Positions 25,562 to 37,263 of a DNA stretch of 64,000 nt are shown here, piece by piece; the first letter of the stretch is position 1; every line of letters starts with the position of its first letter. The translations under genes were made by a program, and so were the position numbers. The notes beneath the pieces were generated by a model. The model did not search any database. It was not told the DNA's origin and saw only the letters and a program-made list of their open reading frames with translations. Source of the stretch: Takifugu bimaculatus (lineage: Eukaryota; Chordata; Actinopteri; Tetraodontiformes; Tetraodontidae); the NCBI GenBank assembly GCA_004026145.2, contig CP034994.1, positions 13,124,009-13,188,008 on the forward strand, written 5' to 3'.

Positions 25562-27531
25562 ATGGCCCCGCAGCAACAGATTAGGTACCAACCTGCTTGA
25601 TACGGTGTTGCTTTAATTTAGTGTTAGCAGGTGCCCGAACATGCTCCACTAATGCCTTTGTGTGTTGTAACTTGAACAGCCTGCCAGCCAAACTGATCAA
25701 TGGAGGTGTGGCAGGCATGGTAGGAGTCACCTGTGTGTTCCCAATTGACCTGGCAAAGACGCGCCTCCAGAACCAGCGTAGTGGGCAGCAACTCTACAAG
25801 AACATGTAAGAACAAATGAAGGCTAAGTCGTCCTTTTCATCATCATCTTTGACACTGGAGAACCTGAGCGATTGCGGATGTCCAAAATATGTCTTAGTCT
25901 TCACAATGACCCAGTGATGTACAGTACAAGTGTCAAGCTGTGACAGTGGTGTAATCAAATCTACCTGTAATGACCTAAACTCCTCTTTCATATTTGTCAT
26001 TTTATTTTGTTTATAGCATTTTTTGACATCAGGTGTTGTCTTTCAGGATGGACTGCCTCATAAAGACAGTTAAAACGGAAGGCTACTTTGGCATGTATAG
26101 AGGTAAGATTGAATCCACACCCATAGTGACCTACTACAGTGGTTATCAGCTCACCATGTGACCTGACATTAAGTTGACTAAAGTTCTGTAGAACCTCAGT
26201 TTTCTTACAAATAATTGGATCAGTCGGCCATTACAATCTCAAGTTCTTACACAGACCTTGATGTTGGTCATTATCAATGTTTGTGCAGGCGCAGCGGTGA
26301 ATCTTACCCTGGTCACTCCTGAAAAGGCCATCAAACTCGCCGCTAATGACTTTTTCCGCCATCAGTTGAGCAGAGACGGGTGAGCGTTATTGTTTGGGGT
26401 GCACCACACCCGTTATGCAGTGACACTGTGGGGTTTTAATCCCTCCGTGTCACCAGCAGTAGGCTGACGGTCTTCAGGGAGATGCTGGCCGGTTGCTGTG
26501 CAGGAATGTGCCAGGTCATCATCACCACACCCATGGAGATGCTCAAGATCCAGCTGCAGGATGCTGGCAGACTTGGTACTTAGAAAAATGATTTTAACAC
26601 AAGTTGGGGATGGTTTTTGGCACTGGAATAACAATATGTTCTCTTTGGTAACTAGCTGCTCAGCAGAGAGTGCTGCCCAGCGTTGTAACCACGCTGAAGA
26701 TGGGCGGAACCAGCACCGTTCTCAGTCGTTCATACAACACCAGCCCGCTGTCTAAAGCCATGCGAGTGTCTGCTACACAGATCACCAGGGAGCTGCTGAG
26801 GACAAAGGGAGTCAGAGCTCTGTACCGTGGGCTCGGAGCCACGTTGATGAGGTCAGACAAGATCCTGTTCTTGTTTTGGATCCACTCTTCGTCGTCAACA
26901 GTCTTCTGACATGGCAAGCATGGTTGTTTACTTTTCAGGGACATCCCATTTTCCGTTGTGTACTTCCCTCTGTTTGCACATCTTCACAAACTCGGTCAGC
27001 GTTCGCCTGAGGACCCAACGGTGCCATTTTATTGGTCGTTCATGTCTGGATGCTTGGCTGGATGTGTGGCAGCTGTAGCTGTGAGTCCTTGTGATGGTGA
27101 GCCCCCTTTTTTGCCCTGCTGTATGTGCGTCTTTTGGAGTTGCGGTGTTTTAACTGATAGCCTTAAGATTCTTAGTGCGTTTCACAACCTCACTATGTCT
27201 ATGTGTCTTGTCAGTGGTAAAAACAAGGCTGCAGTCACTCAAGAAAGGAGCTAATGAGGAAACCTACAATGGAGTGGTGGACTGTGTCAGGTAAAGTACT
27301 CTTGTTTTTTTTTGTTTTTTTAATCCAATGTGTTTTTACTTTGTTAAAGCTGTGTTTTCCCCCCACTGCAGGAAGATATTGAAAAAAGAGGGTCCTGGAG
27401 CATTTCTCAAAGGGGCCGGTTGCCGTGCCCTGGTCATTGCCCCACTCTTCGGTATTGCCCAGGTTGTGTACTTTGTAGGAGTTGGAGAATTCCTACTAGG
27501 TTACACTCCATACAACATCTACTCTGCATAA
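25562..27531 (+). CDS. slc25a22: Mitochondrial glutamate carrier (SLC25A22/SLC25A18 family), nine coding exons
   Basis: Inner-membrane carrier that, by family, imports glutamate with a proton into the mitochondrial matrix. Exons read by splice sites and frame: 25562-25584, 25680-25805, 26047-26102, 26289-26379, 26457-26575, 26656-26851, 26939-27096, 27215-27290, 27372-27531. They sum to 1005 nt, 334 aa plus stop; human SLC25A22 is 323 aa. The three carrier repeats each show the PX[DE]XX[KR] signature: PIDLAK (29-34), PMEMLK (124-129) and PCDVVK (254-259). The N-terminus ISLPAKLINGG and the block GAAVNLTLVTPEKAIKLAAN are near-identical to human glutamate carriers. All introns begin GT and end AG; the exon-6 donor (GTCAGA) is weak. 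The ATG has a strong context (A at -3, G at +4). Which paralogue is unresolved: residues match both SLC25A22 and SLC25A18, and teleosts have an extra lineage (slc25a55). Family assignment is secure; the symbol is provisional. Confidence 0.93.
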
Positions 27532-28292
27532 AAAAAGCCACATCCCAATATTTCTGTCACCACCTCACATTTTGAGCTACTGTCATGGGCCCAGCTCTGT
27601 GTACCATCTTGAATTTTCAGAGACCTTCAGTAAAATGCTTAAAAAAGCAAACATGCCATTTCATTTCAAAGCTGCTCTTTTGAAGTCTGTTTCTTTGAGG
27701 GAAACGTGCTGGTCTGTGCGGCCGTTCCCCCATTTTCACTGATTTCAAACGCATCTATGAATGTTTCCAGCATTTATAGATGCTCCTTTTGTTACCTAAA
27801 CCAGTGCATCCCAGCAGTGCAACTGCTGGTAAATGTGTACCAGGCAGCATGAGAAAAGTAATCACAAGAGCATAATGCTGAAACTGTTACTTGAACATAG
27901 TTTAATCCTGTTTTAAAGGATTACATTTGAAACGTAACCATGGATACTAATGTCTATATTGTATATAAGCGATTTGTTAATATGACTTGTTAACAAAGCT
28001 CCTAAAGTGTCTGTCATCATTTTCCTTGGAAAAAGACATGATTTTGAAGTTTAAGATTTTGACGTTGTTCCCTTTCGTATCGCGACCTCATAGCTGGTGT
28101 GTTGATCACAGCAGCTCGGCGATGATGTAGGTGCGGTTTGAGTATTTGCGTGCTTCGTGGCGGCTCTCATTTCTCGTTCTTTGCAATTGTAGTGGCCCAC
28201 AGACTGCGTTCACAAGTCCCCAGAATGAGCAAGTTAAATTCAAAAATGTCAACTTAGGTTCCGGGCTCATTTGGAGGAAAAGGAAATTGCTG

Positions 28293-28298
28293 AATAAA
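28293..28298 (+). terminator. Candidate polyadenylation signal, glutamate carrier gene
   Basis: This is the first canonical AATAAA I found downstream of the stop at 27531. It implies a 3'UTR of about 0.8 kb. A second AATAAA-type site occurs near 28724. Neither is confirmed by transcript data. Confidence 0.3.
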
Positions 28299-29001
28299 TA
28301 TGTATCATGGCAGTGTTTTCTGTTATGTTTCACTGTCAACTCTTAAACAAGAGTAAACAAAGGCAAAACAGGCTGTAGGAATATGACCCCGTATGACACA
28401 GACGTGTTTGTGGCTTTGAAAGTGCTCATGCTGCAGTGTGGAGGTAACTTCACACCGGCCAGCTTCGGCTTGGTCGCGGGAATAACTCTCTCCTCAGCTG
28501 AATATCCAGCTGTCCTTCACGCTCAAGTGCTGAAAGATGAAACTCACACAACCAAAGCCAGAGACCTATTTAATCGGTCAGGATATCAAATACAATGGAA
28601 TGAAAACAGCCACTGGCTTTCAGCTAAATCCCACTAAGTTTATACGCCACTAAATTCGCACTTCCACAATTTATAATATCAGAACGTAGACACGACACGA
28701 CAGCAGGAACTTTAAAAGCTTTAATAAACTTCAAACATCTACAGTGTCTTCCTGAGAAGCCTGGAGTGGGATTAAAATAAATTAACACACAACCAACTCG
28801 ACTGTGTGCACAGCATCTCTTTACCTACATGCATGTTTCCAGAGTTTGTCTAACAAACAGAAGTGAGGGACACAGCAACAACCTTGTAAAACGAGCTGCA
28901 CTGGTGCTTCAGAACATTGTCTCCTCCTGCTCTGCTGACACGGGCTTGTTTTGAATAGTTCAAGAACTTAAATGCAAATTTCAATGTGATCAGAGGGATT
29001 A

Positions 29002-29007
29002 TTTATT
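29002..29007 (-). terminator. Candidate polyadenylation signal, tspan2
   Basis: The plus-strand TTTATT reads AATAAA on the minus strand, about 1.57 kb beyond the tspan2 stop codon. A long 3'UTR would fit the gene. A minus-strand ATTAAA near 28.72 kb is an alternative. Inference only. Confidence 0.25.
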
Positions 29008-30127
29008 TATGCCAGTTTGGTTCTCTCAGCAAGGATGACAGTTAAGTGCAACATTTTAAAACACATCAGAACAATCAGGGCTCAACAGGCTGCAACAAGG
29101 GTGCAAATAAGACAATTAACTTGCAGTCCAACTACATTTACACCTTTTCAAAGATGATCTTTTCTCTATGGTCTCTCACTGTAAAAAAAAAAAAGGCACG
29201 TTAAAAGCTGTCATGACTACAACATACAACTAATGCAATTCTCTGTCTACACACAGCATATTAAACAGTAACACTTCAGCCACAAATAATATACAGCTAA
29301 AAGAAAACACACATATTTACATACCCGAGCAATGACAGATCGATTAAATAATGAGCGATGGCCTGATTTAACCTGGTTCTTGGTGTTCTTTTCAACTCTT
29401 TGATCAGCTAAATTTAAAAAAACCAATTTGGGTTTGATTCATTTTAAGGCACAGAAGAAGAAAAAGGATGAAGAACTCAGAATTCAAGACATGATGAAAT
29501 AATTGAATATTACTATGCCAAAGTTGGTTCTCTAAATATGACATAAGTTATCCAAATATGACATACTCAGCTTGTCAACATGCTAAACTGAGCACACAGT
29601 CAACAGACTGTGTAAACGCATATACATTACATTTTATGTATGTCACATGTTCATTATGGAACTTTACAACAAGGGGGTGAAATCAAATGGTTTTGCCATG
29701 CAGCTTTGAGCAATCAGCTTTATATGTACCGTAGCAGTATTTCTGTAATTCCAAGTACCAGCTATAAAGAAAAAAGATGCACTTTTTCTTCAGATGTTTA
29801 TCAGAAAATGTGAAACAGACACGGTGGTTGAATAGAAAATCCATCTTTTGAGTGAACAAGACTGAGCTTGGTAGCTGTTTTTCAGCCTGGAACAGCTTTT
29901 GCTGGAGTTTTTGTGTCCACTGCACAGGCATCACAGTTTCATCAACCCTATGTTGGGACCATAAAATGAGGTACACTTCCAGGAAGTTGGAAAATGATTT
30001 TAGGATGAATGCAAGTTTTTTTGAGAGAGCCTCGGCTGACTGTAGCATTGTTTAAAAAGTTGAGTGAAGAAGCACTGTGGATGTCCTCCAGTAACCTCCT
30101 CGCTTGATGCTATTTTTAACTAACAGA

Positions 30128-30129
<2 letters not shown>

Positions 30130-30167
<38 letters not shown>

Positions 30168-30173
30168 TGTGTG
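30130..30173. repeat. (GT)n microsatellite in the tspan2 3' flank
   Basis: About 17 GT units, then GTTTGTGTGTG. Confidence 0.9.
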
Positions 30174-30571
30174 CAGATATAAAAAATAAAAAACTCAACC
30201 TATTTGTCCTCACCATGCTCCCCCTGGCAGGCTGAAGTTTCCCACAGCCGGAGGGTCAATATCGAGGCTGTGTGAAAAGACGCTGACACTACTCAGACGG
30301 TGTGTGGGTTAAAATTCGTAGAGGTGTCCAAATAGCCATAAAAAAAAAATCATATATATGTGGAAGATTGTCACATTGGTGCCAGAAATCAAACTGTCTC
30401 CCTTGGATGGTATAAGTCATAACAGAATGTTGTGAAGAAAGAAAAAATTCTGACGAATGGAAATTCAGGCAGGATGAGCTGGTTACAGGGAGGAACTTTC
30501 TGATTATGGTCACTTTCCTGGTCCCTGGGTGGAAGATGGCGAGATATATGATCTGACGTCATGGCTCCAGC

Positions 30572-32401
30572 TTAGATGACCTCTCTGCTGTTGCGGATGG
30601 CACAACAGAGCACCATGCTGAAGATCATCCCGATGATCTGCAGAGAGGAGAGCTCATCCTCAGGCAACAGCAGACGTTTGTCATCACCCCCTTCCCCCCA
30701 AAAAAGTGTCTTTTCAGCATTTGACTCACCATGACGCCAGCGATGCCGATGCCCACATACCCGATGATGTAAAGTTTGTGATTAAAGAAGTTCTTGATCT
30801 CTGATTCACAGTCCTACAGTCCAAGTTAATGAGCCATGCAGTCAGAGATGGATATAAGACCATTTGCTAAATAAAGGACAATCTGAGGTACGAATAGTTT
30901 AACATGCCAAACCTACCTTGGTGGCTGTGGCATCAGTACAGGGATTTGAGGTGGTTCCACAGCAGTTCAACTATTAGTGTGGTACAGGGGGAAAAATGAT
31001 TTTTATTTTTATTTTTTTCTAAATTGAGTGTTGTTGCAATAAAAGAACTTACTATTTTCTGGTATGACATAATCAGCGTGCTGTTATTGTTTTTGTCATA
31101 GGTCGATGAGTAGAAGTTCTGAACGTCTTCTATAATCTGTGAGAAGGTTGGATGTCATGTCACCGAGGTTCATCAAACTAAAAAAACACAACTGTAACGA
31201 TGAGGTAATAAATTTACCTTCTCTTTGTTCAAGAATCCAAACACCCCAGCTGCCACCTCAGCGCCAAAAATGATCAGCAGACATGCAAAAAACTGCAGAT
31301 ATGGGAATACAAAATAACACAGATGATGTGAAAATTTAATCTTAGAATATTGAAAAAACCTCTGTTTATGTACACTCACTGATCCCAGCAGGCACTGAGA
31401 CTCTCGAACGGCTCCACAGCAGCCGAAGAACCCGACCAGCATGACCAGACTGCCAGCTCCTATCAGAATATACACCCCTGGAGGAGAAATGACATGAATA
31501 TCATCATTGCAGATATATGGGACAATCCATCCATCCATCCATCCATCCATCCATCCATCCATCCATCCATCCATCCATCCATCCATCCATCCATCCATCC
31601 ATCCATCTATCTATCTATCTATCTACAACTACTGGTTGAGTAACGTGCTAATTCAAAATCTACCTGTAGAGGACAACATAGAGCCACATGTGTAAATGGG
31701 TAATGGGACTTTTAACATTTAACATTGTTTAATGTTGTTTTGATCTATTTCCTTTCATTTAAAATAACAGTAACAGTGCCCATGTTTGAGATTCATTGTG
31801 AGAAACACGTTTTAGAGGGCTAATTCTATTCTGTCCCTTATTGTCTTGTTCTCCATTAGCTCAACATCAGCAAAGGTACAAGATGATGAGGTCCGCTGGG
31901 AGTAATTCGACAACAGGTTCATTCAGAGTGCTTGCACATCTGGGGACTGTTGCTAGGTGACAGACCCACAGAGGACAGGGTTATAGGGGACATATCAACC
32001 CCCAAGTGACATGGGCTCAGGTGGGGACAAGAGGCGGATCATGCCATAAACTGCAATTTGATAATTGAGTTAGCAATGTTATTTATTTCCTGGTTGGGAA
32101 AATCTCACAAATCTGCCTCAGAAATATTTTAAATTTGGCGTTCAGCCTGGCTTTGCAATGTTGCCAAGCGACGCTGCAGATGCACAGACGTGTAGACTTG
32201 TTCCATGGCTTATGGCAGAACTCTGTTCGTGCTCACATGAACTTAAAAGGAGGGAAGAAAGATGTTTATGTGTGGGGTTGACACCACAGGAGCAACGCAT
32301 AGCAACTGGAGAGCACTCTCAGCCCCGTCTCTGTTAATAACACTCTTAATGTCAGAGCCATGTGCAGGAGAAAAGCTGACAGAAGCCAGCCATTACTGGA
32401 G

Positions 32402-32464
<63 letters not shown>

Positions 32465-35400
32465 CCACACACCCACACACACACTTGTTGAACAGCACAT
32501 ATAAGCCAATGTACATATTTGCAAAGTGTTGTTTTCAAACTGTTTCCAAAAGTACCAATCAGGAGGAGAGTAGTTTAGTCTGGAAAGGGCAAAAAATAAC
32601 CCACATTGTGTAACACTGTTTACTCTGGTTTGAAAGTAGGCGTTTTGTTCTAAACTCCACTGTCATTTTGTTCACTAACTCTGTTAGTCAATCTTATTGT
32701 GTAGTCATGATTGACCTCTTCCAAGTGCCACCTTAATGGTTTCTACTGTCTGTCCCCTCCTCCGAACTCTCTTTCCACAAACACACAGAGTGACTGAAAG
32801 GCAGTTAAGCAGGGTTGAGGTTTCCCTTCATGCATTTATGCTGTGCTGATGTAATTTCCTGTTATTCACACTCATATCTCTGGAGTGTTCAGGACGCCAA
32901 CTTCCCGGCGGACTTTTTGAGTTTTTATCCGCATTTTCGGTCAACAAATGCAGTGTTGCATCTCTGAGCAGCAGCACACGTGTGTGTGGTACTCACCGAT
33001 GAAAAATGTGTCTGGGGCTTTTTCACCGTTGAGCAGAGTCACAGTCTCAGGGTCGAAGCGCAGCCAAAGCCCCACCGCCAGAACAAAAGATCCCATCAGC
33101 TGCAGGACAGAAAGCAGACCTTTAATAAATATCTGCTGCATGTGGGAACCTTTTTGAACGAACATTAAAAGTGGAAAAAATCTAGATAAAAAGCAGTTAA
33201 TTATTATGATTCCTACAATTTATATGGTCTTGGGCCTTCAGACGGGTTGTTCCTGTCTTTCCCTCAATGTGACTTTCCACATAAATAAGGAACATGGTGC
33301 GGTGGAGTTTCCACTCTGACCCTCCACCCTTTGCACTTATTCAACCAAATTTCAGGGTTTGTATGATAAAATGGAAATGTAGCGTCAAGTGTGAAATGAA
33401 CTGGTCAAAATGAACCATCTTTATTATTTCCCAGCAGTCATCATGAATATCTGCCTTCATTGTAACTGATTCATCCAAAGGTAGGAAGTCCAGCACTTTC
33501 AGCCTTAACTGACAACCTTCTGTGTCTTCATAAATGTGCTAATACCGGATGTGGCTCATCTCCTGCCTGTCATAAATCATCGGAAAGCACGCTTTCTGCA
33601 GCGCTCCTTCTTTGGGGCCCTTTTTCTCTCTAAGTGGACAGAAGACATAAAAGTTCCCCACTGAGTGCCCCGATGCTTTCAAGGACAGAGCCTGTGGCTG
33701 GTGCTAATCTGACGGATCAATACTGAGAGGTTTTAATGATCACTTCGCCCATTCCCCCAAGTGGATAATCCCGGCTGAAAAACCCTGTGAGCCAAGCTTT
33801 AAAACACCAGCGTCTGCTGTGTGTACACCGAAATGAAATGATTTGTAGAAAAGGAGAGCATTTTGGAGTGCTTGTCATGTGGGATCTGTCCCAGATCCCT
33901 GAATAGTGGTTGATCTTTGGCTGATACAAACATTTCTACACTATATAAGAGAGTTTATTCAAAGCTGGCACCTTTCAATGGGCAAAATTGTTTCTCATAG
34001 GTCACGATTTTACTTTTCATCTTTTTACTTTTAGTTTCTGTCATTTCAGGTCTTATTTTACCTTTTTCTTCACCCTTTCCTTAAATTCTAAGTTGCAAAC
34101 AGGTAAATTTAGTGCATCATATGCATTTACTGGGTACAGTTTTATACAGTAAGCATGTAGATTTTTGTATTCAAGGTTCTGGTCACTTCTAGACTGGTTC
34201 CCAAATACCACTGGTGCTCCAGGAAGTACAGATTGTACAGTCTTAACTGAAGCACACAGCTGAAATGTCAGGGATTGGAACTGAACAGGTGTTGGGAAAT
34301 CTGTTTCATCCCAAACAGTGGATTTAGTGTCATGTGTGGGGATGCACTGGACACCAGGCTGAGGATTAATTGCTGCAGAGAGGGGCTTTAGGTGAACATG
34401 AATATTTGTCTATATAGAGTGGAACTACAGTCCTATAAAACACACATTGCAATTCTATTTCTCTATTTCTCCCCACTTTAATACTTATTTCAGGGCCTTT
34501 ACGCAGCAGGCCGATGGATGGGTTTCTGAATGGATCTGAGGGTTAATAGATGTTAAAGTGGTTCCTTCTGCACTAAGACCGTGTTGCTTAATTTTATATC
34601 TCATCGATGAGATGTCTGAAACTGAGATCTAAGAGACCAATTCATTACCAGGATTCACTAATCCATACTCAGCCAATCCAAAGTCTCTGCTTGGGTTTGG
34701 ACAGTGTGTAAATCCTTTGGTGGTCATTGCCTCTTGGTTCATTCTTGGTCAACCTAGGCAACAGGGGACAGCACAGTAGGTGGTCCCTGCTGAGGTTAGT
34801 TGCCTGACGTGTTGATGTTGCACGCCAGCTGCATTGGAGTCAACCTGTGGAAATTCTGACTGAAACCAAAGTCTATCTTATGCTTCTAAATAAATGCACA
34901 GGGTCTACACTGGCTGGCTACCCACACACAGGCTTTGTGGATTTATAATGAATACGCATTTTGATGTGATTATAAATGAACCAGCATGTATTTCAACTCT
35001 CTCCATGCATCTACAGAATGATTAGTGATCCAGTTTGGCGTTTGTCTTCATCCCTCCTAATGCACCAATTGAGTAAAGCTAATTAGAGCATGCATCCTCA
35101 CTCATTAGTGGAAGAATAAGAATCCTTCATTAGGATTTATTGGATGTATTGTTATACCCAAGATACAGGCAGTATAAATATATGTATGATAATTATACAC
35201 ATGCAGCCCTTAAGATAGAGGTGTGAGTGAGTTACTCATAGCATTTTTGGGAGGTTTGGTACGTTGCACAAAGGCACCTCAAAAGTGCTCTGAAACTGTC
35301 CCAACACCTGCAAGTGCAGTATACCAACACCCAACCCCCCCACACACCCACACCCACTTCTTGTAAACACCGCCTCCCTGCTTGAACCTCCCACAACTAG

Positions 35401-37209
35401 TTAGAGTGCCGTCATCACCCAGTCGGACACCAGACACCCCCCCCCCCTCCCTTTTCCCCAGTGTCTCTGCCTCCCACCCCTGCCTGAGACTTATTACCAT
35501 GCATGCACACCCCCCCTGCAGACCTCCACCTCATCCTCCCCGAAACCTCACCCAAAGGACAAAGACCCACTGTCTCCCTGTTTTGCTAAACAAAAGGAGG
35601 GAACACAGGCGCAATGAAAAATAGAATGAGAGAAAAAGTGAAGTTGAACACAAGCGAGGGGAGTTGTTAGGGGACCAATTTGTTGTCTTAGGACTAAGAG
35701 TGGGCTCAGGCCTCATTCTACTGCAAAGTTAGGTCTACTTTTTTAATGGTGTTGTTAAATGTGTTTTTTTGTAAAGGGAATTTCCATGAGAACCGAGACA
35801 GACTGTGGAATAACATTAAAAAAAACAAAAACAAACCCAAATTAAACAATGGCGCCTGACACATGTATGAAAAATGAAGGCAGTCCCACATCAAGAAAAG
35901 ATGGGCAGGAGGAGAGTGCAAATGGAAGATAATTGTGGGTGGAGTAAATCCTTTTGTGCTCAGGCTGGGGGGTGGGTGGGAGGGAGGGCGTGTGTAATGG
36001 AATATATGCAAACATCTGTCCGTGTTTGTGGAATATTTTTACCAGCTACTTAATACAGATGTGGTGCGTGCGAAGCAGCAAAATATTTGTGAAAACCTTG
36101 TGACGTTCAGTTGGTAATAAAAGCTTCCACTCTTTATAGAAATAAACACACAAAGACTCTGCTTTTGTTTTGAAGAGAACGTCTCCTGCCTGTGGGAAAG
36201 ATTCTCTGAGCTGCAGCTTGTCCTCCCATTACCAGCGAGCAATGTCTGCCAGGCAGGCTTAATTTTTGACTAAATAGGGCAGTCAGTGAACTCTGACACA
36301 CAAACACACAAACACACACACACACCAGACAAGCTGCTAACGCATTATTGGAGTTGCATCGATGTGCTTTAAACAAAAGCTGGGCCTGGAGCCCACCAGA
36401 GTTTTGCTTAAACACAGAGTCAAACTCCCGTAAACTCAATCTCAGCTCCGGTGCTTCGTGCGTCACAGCCTGTCTGACTTTGCGCTCTCAGATGGGAGAC
36501 ATCTACTCTTCCTCCAATCTTTTTTCACTCTTCTCTTTATCTGCTGGTCCACCGATATGAGAGAAAAGAGAAAAATCAATTTATGGATGTTCCAAAGATT
36601 GCAGAACTCATGACCGCCAGGGTCTGGTAAGATGTTACTCTGGTCCTGCGTGACACGTAACACGGCTGTTCCAGCATTTTAGTCCTGATGCTGACACACA
36701 TTTGGGGCTTTTGGTATCAGCTGATATGGACTATTGATCCAAAACCAGCCTGCTGAAGAAAGAGGGTCAGGGCAACCCTGTGACAATTAAAACAGCGCCT
36801 TCTTTTTCTCTTAGCTAACTGAAATAAAAGCACACCAAATGTGAGAAATAACCCTCTCCACTTAAATATCCCTAACCAATCAAGAACAACATGATCAGAA
36901 CAACATCCGATCAGCTCTAATACCAGTAACCTCTGCTGGTTATAACAGAAAACTCATCTGTTTTTATCAGTACAGGACTTGTTACTAGTAACTATTGAAT
37001 CTCCTAGCACACGTACGCAGGGTCAGCCTAACATGTCCCCAAAAAATGTCCTCACTTTGCAGGTGAAATGTATATTTTGGTCCCCATTTTGTTTGTGTAC
37101 AAGAACACACACACATACACACGCATCAAAATATCCCGTGATCCTACAGTGAACTATTTCTTTCTTTATCCGGGTCGAGTTAATACCAACTGTCCTTCTT
37201 TTGTGAGAG

Positions 37210-37263
<54 letters not shown>

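Larger units (their letters stand above)
27532..30571. other. Convergent 3' flanks of the carrier and tspan2 genes
   Basis: The two genes converge here. The left part is likely carrier 3'UTR, up to about 28.3 kb. The right part, read on the minus strand, is likely tspan2 3'UTR, with AATAAA at 29002-29007 as a candidate poly(A) signal. It also holds a (GT)n tract near 30130-30173 and an unexplained 121-codon minus-strand open frame at 29683-30048. No conserved protein is recognisable. Confidence 0.4.
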
